64,000 bases of DNA, taken from assembly GCA_905250125.1 (NCBI GenBank), contig CAJNOL010001215.1, positions 1-64,000 of the forward strand, given 5' to 3'. Positions 35,801 to 44,340 of this stretch are shown piece by piece. Both the position numbers and the translations under genes were made by a program. Within the stretch, counting starts at the first letter, position 1, and the number at the start of each line of letters is the position of its first letter. The notes under the pieces are model-generated. The model made no database searches, had not been told where the DNA came from, and worked only from the letters and a program-made list of their open reading frames with translations. Origin of the DNA: Rotaria sordida (lineage: Eukaryota > Rotifera > Eurotatoria > Philodinida > Philodinidae).

Positions 35801-37507
35801 GCAACGCAATTTTTTCAAAACTGAAAAACTTTAATAACCACGAAAATATGGTAGTAAAGTCAAAGTTTCATGTGATAAGTCTTTGAAAATCTGATCATTT
35901 TTCAAAAAACCATATATACTCTGAAAGAGGAACCTTCCCATGCAATAAAAACTCAACTTCGATATTTTTTTGAAAAATTCGATTTTCTAAGGACTCATTC
36001 GAAATTTCGATCGGTTTATTTTTTCATTCTCATTTGACAACATAGTTTTCACTGTTTAATTTAATAAAACATCTATTTACTATTTAATCTTTGTAATGCA
36101 TTAACTTCTTCTTCTGATAATGCATGAAGTTGTCGTAATTTTTGTTGTTCTTCTTCACGTTCTGTAGGATAGAGTTTCCATTGAAAATGAACTAATTGAT
36201 CACTACGATTTGATATTGTTACAGTACGTTGATTAATCATTTCTAAATATGTATTTTCAAAATGAATAGATCGTTTTTCTAATCGAACATTTATATCTTG
36301 TGCAACACCATATACATTAACATAAACTTTTTCTCCTAAAAATAAGATTTCAATAGAAACAAAAAAAAAAAAACAAAAAAAAACAACACAAACCAGTATC
36401 ATAAATTATAATAAGTTCATCTTTCATTTCACCATTTACAGTTGGATTAAAATCAATAGTTACTTGCATACTTTCACCAACAGGTAAAAGACCATTTTCA
36501 GGTGAAACATGAAATGGTCTAAATTATATTATAAATTTTTTTGTTTTTTTATTTGTGAAATTAAAAATTTTTTTATTTACTTATTTATTTGTAAAACAAA
36601 ACGAGCTTCACGATTACCAATATTTCGAACAAATAAAACTTTACTTGTATTTGTACTTTTTACAGGTGTCGATGGAAATGTAATAGAATCAGGAAAATCT
36701 AATATAGCACGAGCACCAATAGCTCGTATTGGTATAAGAAATTTTTCACGTTCAGTTGCTACTAAAATTTCATGTGCATAATCCTAAAGAAAAAAATTTT
36801 TTTTCTAATCTAATTAAAAAAAACAACAAATCAATAAATACTCGTTGTTCTTCTGGTTTGAATTGAATACGAAAAACAAGTGCAACTCCAGGTGCTACTT
36901 TTTGAAATGCATTTGGTGGAGCTATAATTGTAAAATATGGTGTATCAGCTTGTGATACTTTAACAACTCTTGCTACCTAATCAGAGAAAATATTTTTTTT
37001 TGATAAATTCTAAAAAAAATCTTACTTTATCATTATTTCGAAGTAATAAAGGTACTTCATATGTTTTAAATGGTTCATATTTTTGAAAAGTAATATCCGA
37101 TGGATATGGTTGAAATAGAGGTTCATCAATATCAACTTTTGATATCTATTTTAAAAAAATAAGAATTGAATTTTTAATCAAAAAACAAAAAGAATTTTAC
37201 TGTTTGTAATGATGTTTCAGACATATCTGATAGAGCAATGATTTTTGGTAGATACATTTCTCTTGTACTAAGTAATTTTTGTTGAGTATCTAATGACATT
37301 TCTTTTAAAAATGTCGATGGTGTAAACTATAATAGAATAAACGAATTTTATTGAAATTAGTTTCAATTATTAATATACTTTTGGTTCAATTTTTGACCCA
37401 CGATTTAATGTTGGATTTCTTGGTGCAATCACTTTACTTTCATAATTTGTCGGTAATGATAACGGTGCACCACCGGTATCAATAGTAGGTTTTTGATCGA
37501 ATAACAT
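7316..37507 (-). CDS. HYDIN: HYDIN, axonemal central pair protein (55 coding exons)
   Basis: HYDIN is a giant protein of the central-pair C2b projection in motile cilia, needed for normal beating; a rotifer would use it in its corona cilia. The start is the ATG at 37507-37505, the stop TAA at 7318-7316. The N-terminus shares the APRNP motif, the middle carries the P-loop domain, and the C-terminus ends YYLKGIT, all as in vertebrate HYDIN. I placed 55 coding exons with GT-AG borders; phases agree throughout except for one extra base in exon 37. Summed coding length is 15,814 nt, or 5270 residues if that base is discounted, against about 5120 in human. Most of the protein is repeated ASH/MSP-type immunoglobulin folds. 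Exon coordinates are given in the block entries. Identification is very secure; individual borders could shift by a few bases. Confidence 0.97.
8765..8803. repeat. Perfect 16-bp hairpin in HYDIN intron 53
   Basis: CTACACATTTCTCAGA at 8765-8780 is followed by a 7-base loop and its exact reverse complement at 8788-8803. The intron (8106-8938, 833 bp) is otherwise AT-rich. It may be the centre of a decayed foldback element. Confidence 0.8.
12651..13237. mobile_element. Foldback element in HYDIN intron 49
   Basis: Both ends carry CCGC-C/T-CTAGT (12651-12660 and, inverted, 13228-13237). The arms can be followed inward for roughly 140 bp, the best part being TTTTGAATTCGG at about 12739-12750 against CCGAATTCAAAA at about 13184-13195, then GAGATA-GAAAAAC-TCAAAA on both. 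Arms are diverged (about 70-80 percent by eye), so the insertion is old. It occupies most of a 908-bp intron. No clear target duplication and no coding sequence. Confidence 0.7.
15010..15353. mobile_element. Old hAT-like MITE in HYDIN intron 46
   Basis: CAGAGATGTCCAT at 15010-15022 is matched inverted by ATGGACATCTCTG at 15341-15353. The CAGAG start and GC-richer interior suit hAT-type elements. The 8 bases on each side do not match, so the target duplication has decayed or the ends are misplaced. An open frame at 15086-15547 crosses its edge and shows no family resemblance; I treat it as non-coding. Confidence 0.5.
15765..21553 (-). CDS. HYDIN: HYDIN exons 32-46 (second ASH-domain array, with frameshift)
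   Basis: Exons: 21371-21553, 21185-21304, 20965-21130, 20737-20909, 19765-19984, 19505-19705, 19325-19445, 18838-19118, 18614-18775, 18459-18539, 18139-18277, 16800-16970, 16634-16741, 16195-16584, 15765-16137; about residues 2712-3674. Conserved markers include RFRWIIPANSEV (exon 32), TEQYDFGPLVLGK (33), NIETLTIDNTS (34), VEPYDIVLDMTF (37), GEGHLPRVTILRP (45) and YTDDITLDNIHGLV (46). In exon 37 a run of six T at 19606-19611 puts the frame out by one; five would restore it. All other phases join correctly. Confidence 0.92.
17867..18015 (+). repeat. Dispersed repeat R1, copy 1 (HYDIN intron 42)
   Basis: Runs from AGATAAGAAATTCAGCAAC through CTGTACGGAGAGTAG and TTATTCGTGTACACGAAGG to a GGTTTGGACCCG block. 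The same sequence is present inverted at about 20290-20428 and partly at about 45361-45480, so it is a dispersed family of unknown class. Confidence 0.75.
19606..19611 (-). other. HYDIN: Apparent 1-nt frameshift in HYDIN exon 37
   Basis: Coding strand CAAAAAAGG has six A where the conserved reading (TFQ-K-GNDRGIDFG) needs five. With six, the frame meets TAA within one codon. Upstream and downstream exons are in phase only if one base is removed. A homopolymer error in the assembly is the simplest reading; a true null allele is possible. Confidence 0.8.
20116..20428. mobile_element. Foldback built from repeat R1 (HYDIN intron 35)
   Basis: Left arm 20116-20179 and right arm 20365-20428 are inverted copies of 64 bp with essentially one difference (GAGAGTAG against GAAAGTAG). 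The right side continues outward-in with the GTGTACACGAA and GGATCCAAACTCGAG blocks of repeat R1. Close arm identity suggests a fairly young insertion or gene conversion between arms. Confidence 0.75.
21617..26193 (-). CDS. HYDIN: HYDIN exons 20-31 (charged coiled-coil and low-complexity linker)
   Basis: Exons: 25916-26193, 25157-25340, 24949-25090, 24824-24895, 24546-24767, 24328-24477, 24094-24272, 23753-23862, 23520-23696, 22039-22187, 21863-21975, 21617-21809; about residues 2056-2711. Exon 21 carries the Walker-B-like GVVFDSLE, completing the P-loop domain. Exons 22-24 encode a Glu/Lys/Gln-rich coiled coil (EEYDALTEEEK-like motif, here DEYDALPEEEKQ), then an Ala/Gly-rich stretch. Exon 26 has FKTFEFYRNDLLNVFDLWDR. 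Exons 27-31 are Ser/Gly/Lys-rich linker. Exon borders in this poorly conserved part rest on splice signals and phase rather than similarity. Confidence 0.88.
22651..22745 (+). repeat. Dispersed repeat R2, copy 1 (HYDIN intron 28)
   Basis: A block with TTTTAAACGATGAAAAA, GGGAGCTGAAAAAT and TTTTCGTTAAATTTCTATTT (here with small changes) recurs in the same orientation at about 27024-27120 in intron 17. It sits in a 1332-bp intron. Confidence 0.65.
26383..28562 (-). CDS. HYDIN: HYDIN exons 13-19 (P-loop adenylate-kinase-like domain)
   Basis: Exons: 28383-28562, 28159-28323, 27842-28108, 27674-27776, 27549-27605, 26654-26965, 26383-26592; about residues 1625-2055. Exon 15 has the conserved FPIEIYNLEFDKQYLEEEK segment, exon 18 the ARHLGIDLS motif, then the Walker A loop GPPGSGKT (about residues 1981-1988), which is split between exons 18 and 19 after the second glycine. 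Human HYDIN, as I remember it, has the looser GTPLSGKS here, so this protein has a more canonical nucleotide-binding loop. This is the Hydin adenylate-kinase-like domain; catalytic activity has not been shown to my knowledge. Confidence 0.93.
27024..27120 (+). repeat. Dispersed repeat R2, copy 2 (HYDIN intron 17)
   Basis: Second copy of the repeat at 22651-22745, same orientation, in a 583-bp intron. The conserved tail is TCGTTAAATTTCTATTTCCT. No ends, target duplications or coding sequence recognised. Confidence 0.65.
28861..34711 (-). CDS. HYDIN: HYDIN exons 8-12 (large ASH-domain exons)
   Basis: Exons: 33727-34711, 31576-32124, 30634-31504, 29924-30291, 28861-29866; about residues 365-1624. 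Exon 8 is 985 nt and holds several ASH folds (for example GPTFYFDQAQLKFG) plus a lineage-specific Asp/Asn-rich insert (about 33880-33960) made of GAT/AAT codons. Exons 9-10 match the vertebrate LNLGAHF and CEFVEPL regions. Exon 12 carries the LPDYIVDFNYIILG and PRGANLELGS motifs and a short poly-Gln run at about 29205-29220. The intron before exon 8 is 1369 bp and the one after it 1602 bp. Confidence 0.93.
32656..32871. mobile_element. Foldback element, CCCAGG family, copy 2 (HYDIN intron 8)
   Basis: CCCAGGTCAATCA at 32656-32668 and its reverse complement TGATTGACCTGGG at 32859-32871 bound 216 bp of GGATTC, CCGGAAT and GGATCCGA words. Same ends and interior style as 232-575 but shorter. Flanks TAT / TA are compatible with a TA target but are too short to prove it. 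Confidence 0.75.
33310..33535. mobile_element. Foldback centred on a perfect hairpin (HYDIN intron 8)
   Basis: AATGTAGATAAAA at 33417-33429, loop ACC, exact complement at 33433-33445. Outside this the symmetry continues with CTGTTTGAA-T/C-TCATAT on both sides and, more weakly, ACTTCAAG-ATATG near the ends. It shares the 1602-bp intron with the CCCAGG element. Confidence 0.65.
36081..37507 (-). CDS. HYDIN: HYDIN exons 1-7 (N-terminal ASH domains)
   Basis: Coding exons: 37379-37507, 37201-37326, 37026-37145, 36842-36976, 36581-36783, 36394-36518, 36081-36335; about residues 1-364. Recognisable segments are APRNP near the start, a DMSETS motif in exon 2, VPLLLRNNDK in exon 3, GARAILDFPD in exon 5 and NQRTVTISNRS in exon 7, each matching the vertebrate order. 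Introns here are only about 40-75 bp long, AT-rich, with GTAAG- or GTATT-type donors. Exon 1 is preceded by an acceptor at 37534-37533, so a 5' untranslated exon or a trans-spliced leader is likely. Confidence 0.93.
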
Positions 37508-37531
37508 CGTTTTTTCAATGTTTCTCGAAGA

Positions 37532-37560
37532 TCTAGAAAATATAGAAATGAATATAACAA
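37532..37560 (-). promoter_or_regulatory. Splice acceptor upstream of the HYDIN start codon
   Basis: On the minus strand a T-rich tract ends in TTTTCTAG at 37540-37533, followed by a 25-nt leader and the ATG at 37507. No donor or coding exon is evident upstream. Bdelloids are known to trans-splice a short leader RNA onto many mRNAs, so this may be a spliced-leader acceptor rather than the end of a cis intron. Confidence 0.45.
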
Positions 37561-39053
37561 ACAAGCAAAACAAAAAAAAAGAATTCATCCATCAATTATG
37601 TTTTGTACATGAGTAACGATGACAATCGTTTCTATGTTGTTGGTTAGAAAAGAAAGAAAAAAACCGAGATGTCGCTAAACATCATAGTCTTTATATTACA
37701 AATTTAATTGAAGTATTGAAAAGATAACTTTATTAAAATGACAAAAAAAAAATGTATAGATCTTAAAAAATGGTGAGCAATAATTTAATCTTTAATGAAT
37801 TGGTTATTGCTTTGTTTATCGCTACTCAGCATTACAATAATCACCAATGAAACATACTCAAATTTGAAGTAGCATGACACATTAATTTCAAGATTGAAGT
37901 GCATAAAACGAGAACTACAATATTATTTCATCATACAAACATTCTATTTAAAAGCAATTCACACATTTCTTTATGTCCTTGAATTTTTGCAGAGAAATAT
38001 GCATCGAACATAGAATTTAAAACATTGTATTTTTCTGAATAAAAAATTATTGAAAGATATTTTCAATATCTAATAAGAGATTGTTAGGCTAAATTCATCA
38101 AAACAGTATAGTAATGTTATTAAACAAGATCAATATCTCATAAAAGAATGATTCATCACAAAATGCTCTTCTCCAAAAAAAAATATTTACAGTTTACTAG
38201 AATCGGACTTTTTTCTTCCACTACAAGTCAAAAACGTTACATTTCTATCAATCTGCTGATCGAAGTCTACAAGAAAGTGAAAAGTAGCCATTTTGAAATT
38301 CATCACTAGGAGAACTCTATTAAGCTCGGCACCTTCAAAAATTGATCTTGCATCAAGTGCGTTTAAATTGCATGAAATTTTCAGGATATGTTGCAGTTAT
38401 CGTGGAGAGTCTAGAGAAAATTTTTAGTCCTATACTATGATGTTTTCGACAAATATTCAATAAATAAGGGTTAAAAACAGTTCATTTAACAAACTCTAAA
38501 TTCTCTGTAGGTCTTAATTCTGTATACCTAATTGTTTGTTTGTTTAAAAGGACATGTCAAAGCTCTTTTTTTTTAAATTCTTACTTTTTAAGCGGAGAAA
38601 AGGAATCAAACGTTCGATGTCTAGAAAAACTCAAGAAACTTTTTATATAATAATAACAAAGCTTAATTCAAAAAGTGAACTCTATCATACCCTATATGTT
38701 GATATACTCTTTCAAATAAAGAGAAAAGCAATTGGATACAATGAAGCTCCCATAAGAATTCTGGAATTCATGATGAAAAAACTATAAACAACGGAAGAGC
38801 AAAAAAAACATTTCTGACTTTTTTTAAACCATACATTTACAGGTGTTTGCAAAAAAACTTGCACTACTTCTTCTACAGATATTATTTTCTATATAAGCGT
38901 TTTTCGATCTTTTTTTATAGTGTAGTGGATAGCCCACGACGAATACTACACGCAACACTATAATCTGATATTCGATCTGTTCACTTGTAGAAGAAAAATA
39001 AGATAAACATCTCTTTTTCTCAGACGCAAGAAAAAAAACTTAAAATCGAAATT
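37561..39053. other. Intergenic region upstream of HYDIN, nothing recognised
   Basis: AT-rich sequence that should contain the HYDIN promoter. The only structure noted is a short imperfect palindrome at about 38917-38962 (TATAGTGT ... ACACTATA). No coding sequence recognised. Confidence 0.4.
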
Positions 39054-39165
39054 GGGTGTGGGTGTGGATGTGTGGGTGTCGGTGTGGGGTGTGAATGTGA
39101 GTGTGGATGTGGGTGTAGGCATCGGAGTGTACACTTTCTCATTAGCCACACCCACACCCACATCC
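39054..39165. repeat. Telomere-like inverted repeat C
   Basis: G-rich arm 39054-39119 built of GGTGTGG, GATGTGTGGG and similar variants, spacer 39120-39145, C-rich arm 39146-39165 (CCACACCCACACCCACATCC). The outer edges both read T/A-rich then GG-TGTGGG. The arms are variant rather than perfect TGTGGG, suggesting age. Confidence 0.85.
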
Positions 39166-41795
39166 TTTATTTATTTAAAGAATTGCAACACATGAAGATA
39201 TAACTCATCGTTTTAGACGTCCAACTCATATCGCTCGAAATGGAATTGTTCATCCTTTAATTGTACATGGAACTTTGGCAAATTTTATTTTTTATGTTTT
39301 TATTTATTTATTTCAAATTAAATATTATTTATTTTATTTTAGAGATTAGATGATGAAAAACATGATAAAACAGAAATATATATATAGATCATATTAATGC
39401 TTCTATAGATCACCTTATTTGTTATTTGTCATTAGAATGTATATTTGATTATTTTTTAAAATAAAAGTCTTTTTTTTTTATTGAGACATTTATTATTTTT
39501 AACTGAAAATTTATCTTCATTAGGTCTTTAGAAATGAATGGAAATTTAATTATAAAGAATTAAAATGATCACCTTAAATTAAACTTCATCCAAGTGTTAT
39601 TGAAATTTCCATTAAACGTAAATTTTATTTAAATATTTTCGTCTGATTAATGATTTTATTTCGTCAAAGAAGAAATGCACTTGGAATAACAAAGAAAGAT
39701 AATTTGTATGCTAAAGTTGTTCATTATAACAATGTTGGTAAAGTGAGAGTATGCGTTTTTTTTTTTATTTATTTTATTTTCCATAAAACATTTATGACTG
39801 TAGTATATTGTTGATAAAATTAAAGAAACAACACATGCATTACAAATTTAAAGATAATATTAATGGCATTCTTTGTCTCTGTATATGAATATATATAAAA
39901 CTACAATTATTTATTTTCTAATGTTTTAAACTCTATCGATAGTATGAAAAAGGTTTTTATTATTCTTTCACTTAATAGATTTATGCTATCTAACAAATAT
40001 ATCTATTAACCCAATAAAATTTATCTTACAAATAAGTATTTGTTTAAATTTTCTTTATTTTAAATATCACATATTAATGTAGTATTATTATAAGATACGT
40101 AAACGATATTGGATATAGTCATCGTGTTGTCGTAAAGAGTGTATTATAATCGGACTTACTCTATCTGAGTACTAAATAGAACATTGTTTCACAAAATAAA
40201 ATTTCTCTATTAAACTTTTTATGTTGATGCAAATTTTGATGAATGATGGACAATATAATAAGCTTTCGTTCTTCCTGATGTTAGAATCCATTATAATTTG
40301 TTCAATTTAAGATAAAAACTCAGATCTGGTGATAGAAGGTATAACCAATAATTGTCATAACTGCTGAAGTTCTAGCTTCAAGCTGAATTTATTGATTATT
40401 CGGCAAAAAAAAATGCAAATAAATATAACACACTTTCTTATCCTTCATAAATGAGGTGACAAGGATCTATTGTTCTTGACTTATGAAACAATAAATGACA
40501 TACTAGTCTTACTCTCGATTACTCTCTTCTTCCAATCGGTAATCTTCTTCTTTTCTGTTGTTCTATCAATGCGTTTGCCATGGTCTCTTCTTCGTGATCT
40601 CTTATATAGTCTTGTATTTTATGTGATATGGACACAACTGGAGTAACAGAGTAGTGTGTAGTTAATGTCTATATTGAGGGTGATGGTAATGCTACGCCTC
40701 TAGTTCATCATCATCATCCAATTAGAAGAAATTAGAAATAACTCCAATAACGGAGAGTTGGATCTCAATTCTGCTACAATTGTCAGTGAATCATATCAAT
40801 GTGACAAATGTCCAGTCAATTATTGAAACTGATTATGCGAACATAAACAAACGTTATTTATGTTCTAGATAGGAAAAAGAGTACTTTAAATGATGACAGC
40901 TGACTACAAAGCTGCTATTCGAGTTTTTTCTGAACTTCAGAAAAAAAAAATCCGGATTTCCAATTCATACAGAGCTACCTAGATCAATAATTCTAGTGTC
41001 CGATTTTATGAATTATCAATCGGAACGTGTCGGAAAGACGTTGTTTCCGGTCGGAAATTACCAGAAAATAATAAAATCTTGGAAGGAGGAATACAATGCC
41101 CTTATTTGGCGATCGGCTCTGCTCGGTTATAGTCAGTTCCGGTTGGAACCAGAAAAATCTAACTGTCAGATCCAGAAATCATCTTCCTACTTCCAAGTTT
41201 CTATAATTTTTCGGGACTTTCTTGACGGAATCCGCCGTACATCATTCACATGGATGTCGTTAAAGTTGTAAATTTCGAGTTAGATCGTGTTAAATCGTAA
41301 AGAATAGCGAATTTTACCAGATTTATAATTGTTAAACATAAGTACCACTTATAATGAATGATATATTTTGTTTTGCAAACGACTTAATTCTTGCAATTGA
41401 TGATGCTAATATGTTGAACATCAAGAAAATCAATCGATATTATCATATCGATAACTTTTCCACAGATATTTACAGGTATGAAATCGATTGATAAAACATA
41501 ATCGAAGTCAAATAAGGTTAATTTAGCATGTAGTAAAAGGTACGCATCTCTATATTACAGATAAGCATAATCTATTTACAGATGTCACTGCTATATAGTG
41601 CAAAATTGTATTTGTTTATTAATCGATCTTTACTTCTTCCAATATATTTTTACTTTATCTGCTACTTGATTTAAAAATGATCAAGTTTGTTTTTCCTCAA
41701 TTTAATAAAAGGGAAAATAATGTATTCATTTGTTTTGTTTTTAAATATACTACTAAAAATTTTAGATCGATTTAATTGAAATAACATATATAATC
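39166..41795. other. AT-rich region with a decayed coding fragment
   Basis: Between about 39170 and 39760 (plus) short frames such as RFRRPTHIARNGIVHPLI and LYAKVVHYNNVGK appear, separated by stops and by what looks like an old intron ending near 39342. They read like a dead gene, but I cannot identify it. The stretch 39800-41795 holds nothing recognised except a GC-richer patch with CGG and GGAAAT words at about 40990-41250, reminiscent of the CCCAGG-family interior. Confidence 0.35.
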
Positions 41796-43409
41796 ATGAG
41801 TAATCGTGATAAAAAAGCTCGTGAAAATTTAAATAAAAAATATGTTAAGCAAAAGATTACTGCAAATTCTAATGATATGATTAATTTAGAAAATCAATTG
41901 AAGGAAATACAACCGGATTTTGAAGCCGATATGATACCCATATCATTTATCATTGTCAATTGTGAAAATATTTATTTTGCTAAACCATCAATCACAATTA
42001 ATGAAATGNNNNNNNNNNNNNNNNNNNNNNNNNNNNNNNNNNNNNNNNNNNNNNNNNNNNNNNNNNNNNNNNNNNNNNNNNNNNNNNNNNNNNNNNNNNN
42101 NNNNNNNNCCCCCCCCCCCCTTATCTAATGACATAAATCGATTGATTAGTCTCTGGGAAGTTCAGAAAAAGTATTTTTAGAGGTCCCAGAGTGATCTTTT
42201 ACGAGATAACCTTATTTTAAAAAAATTGAAAATCTATGAAACTAGAGTCTGGTCAACGTATGGGAAAATACCTAGACAATATTAGAAGAAGGAAAATATC
42301 GAATTGAATGAAAGGAAAATAAAAAGACATGTAAGCCGTACGGGGTGTGGGTGTGGGTGTGGGTGGGTGTGGGTGGGTGTGGGTGGAGTGTGTGGGTGCC
42401 TGTTTGGACCTTCACTTCACCTACCCACACCCCACACCCACCCACACCCTCAAGATCACTCTGGAACTTCTAAAAATACTTTTTCTGGACTTCCCAGAGG
42501 CTAATCGGTTGGTTTATGTCATTAGATAAGGGGGGGGGGGGTCGATAGGTGTATTTGTCCCGACAACGTATTACTAAAGAATGTGAAGAAGTTGTTATTG
42601 ATTCAATATTACTTGATGCACCATCAATAACACCAATTATTAATTCTTCACGTACTATCCAACAATGGATAGATGTTAATACTTCAAAATCTGCTTATAT
42701 TATATACAAATATAAAAGTGATTTATGTAAAAGTCAGATTGAACAACAAAATAAAAAAAAAAAAGATATTAGTCAATCAAAATCATCAATTACTATTGAA
42801 CCAATTGATTCTATGTCAAATTTAAGACAAATAAATGAACAACAAAAACTTCAAATTGATGAATTATTATTATCGATTAAACAGATTAATGAGAGAATTG
42901 AAAAACAAGATGCAAAAATTGAAAAACGAGATGTTAAAATTGCACAACAAGATTCTCAAATAAAAGTATTAAAATCAAATATTCATTCACTATTTATTGC
43001 AATTAAATCATTAACTACTTTAAATAAAAGAATATTAATAGAAAAATTTCGATTGTATTTAGTAAACAAATATTCTGATTTATTTCAAAATCAAACTGGT
43101 GTTCTAGTTACAAATGAAACAAAATACCGTGATATTTATCAATTCATGTCCAACTTTTTGAATGATTTATACCAAGGACAAGGTGCATCATTAATTACAA
43201 GTGAAGAAGAAAGAGAATGCATGCAACATGTACTTGGTAACAAAGGTTCATATTATCAAATAATCAGCGATACATTCGTGCATGAAGCTACTAAAGAAAG
43301 TATCGCTGAATCTGTTCTATGTACTGATACCACCAACAAACACATATGGATAAACATGTACAAATTTGTATTTGGTGAAGAACCTAATTTAACTGATATT
43401 TGTACTTGA
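41796..43409 (+). CDS. Unknown coiled-coil protein, interrupted by gap and palindrome
   Basis: A first part from ATG 41796 codes about 71 residues (lysine-rich start, then SFIIVNCENIYFAKPS) before a 100-N gap at 42009-42108. A second part at 42549-43409 codes 286 residues to TGA at 43407-43409. It opens with a conserved-looking RQRITKECEEVV segment, has a coiled coil with heptad-like INERIEKQDAKIEKRDVKI at about 42885-42970, and ends in a helical domain with YQFMSNFLNDLYQGQGASLI. The frame at 42549 is preceded by a stop and by TCGATAG, which could be a splice acceptor, so the palindrome may lie in an intron whose donor is in the gap. An acceptor-like TTTTAG also precedes the ATG by about 32 bases. 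I do not recognise the family. Confidence 0.5.
42009..42108. other. Assembly gap (100 N)
   Basis: Exactly 100 N directly abut a C12 run and a long palindrome. A round number suggests an unsized scaffold gap. It probably marks sequence that could not be read through. Confidence 0.95.
42109..42541. mobile_element. Poly-C/poly-G-capped palindrome enclosing a telomere-like hairpin
   Basis: C12 at 42109-42120, left arm 42121-42198, a unique middle, telomere-like hairpin D, right arm 42452-42529 (inverted), G12 at 42530-42541. The 78-bp arms differ at about 8 positions, all transitions. The left arm starts TTATCTAATGACATAAA. The element interrupts the gene at 41796-43409, probably in an intron. 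No coding sequence. This is the clearest evidence that a telomere-like hairpin can be part of a larger inverted-repeat unit. Confidence 0.8.
42342..42449. repeat. Telomere-like inverted repeat D
   Basis: G-rich arm 42342-42398 (GGTGTGGGTGTGGGTGTGGG then GTGGGTGG variants), spacer 42399-42423, C-rich arm 42424-42449 ending CACACCC. It is nested inside the palindrome at 42109-42541; its C arm directly abuts the right 78-bp arm. Confidence 0.85.
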
Positions 43410-44340
43410 TCCAATACCAGAAGATAATATTACCTAAGTAGCTTTCTCAAACCAGATACTTTAAAAACATTAGTTACTTTTATTTAAGCTATTTTTTTTT
43501 CTATTTGATGTTTATTTTTTTTTGATCAAACTTGATGTGTTTGTTTTTCTTTTTTTGTGATTTAAAAACAAGCACTATTTAAACATTGTTGATGTTACTT
43601 AATAATTGTCTTTAGCTATTGAAACATTATCCCGTCGAAGATGGGAGGATCATATCATATATAGTCAACAATTTTGATCGACTCGTAGCTGACTTGAGAA
43701 CGTCTCTTATGATACTGTTATGATATATATGCAGTGCTGGTCATGAATCTGTTGTAGCCAATGTAGTGCTACACACAGATCTATAGTGCACTCTTATTCA
43801 TATTCTTTCTAACAGATGTGTTATTTCAAAGTTTCAAAAACTTGAGTTTTTCAAAAATAATCCTGCTCTTAAAGAGTTAAATTCGTTTCAATGCTTTCAA
43901 TAAAATCAATGTTTTATAATGATACAATGAGTCAAGATATTTTTTATTGATTAAAAATTTTCTTTTTTTTAAATAATCACATAATTAAAAACAAGAACAA
44001 TACGAATGTATAACGGAAGTTTATGAGATTAAAAATCGAATACACATTCAAATAAATAAAATGTCGATTATTTAAGCTAAACCTAGATCTTTCAAAACAC
44101 TTCGTTTTTCTTCCAATTCTTCCTTCGTGAAACATTTGCTGAAACCATGCATGCAACACTTATTATTTTCATTGATCGAGAAGAACAAAATAGTAATTAT
44201 ACTGATATAACAACAGGAGAATATTTAATGAATAGTAATATAAGTCATGCTCTTAATGCTGAATGCAATACATTTCTTGATGCACATAATGTTTGTTGAA
44301 GTTTTTCGATGGAGTTATTAAATATGTTAGATTTATTTTT
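43410..44340. other. Intergenic, nothing secure
   Basis: AT-rich sequence after the coiled-coil gene. At about 44160-44290 (plus) a short frame (IDREEQNSNYTDITTGEYLM) reads as if coding but is not identified; it ends in a stop shortly before the TOR-like exon. Confidence 0.35.

Noticed and set aside
37508..37588. Longer HYDIN N-terminus beginning MNSFFLF
   Set aside because: The extra residues translate a T-rich tract in front of an acceptor AG; the start after the acceptor is the first supported Met.
43725..43790. Possible Tc1 end (CAGTGCTGGTCATGAATC)
   Set aside because: No inverted partner or TA-flanked right end found in the following 2 kb.
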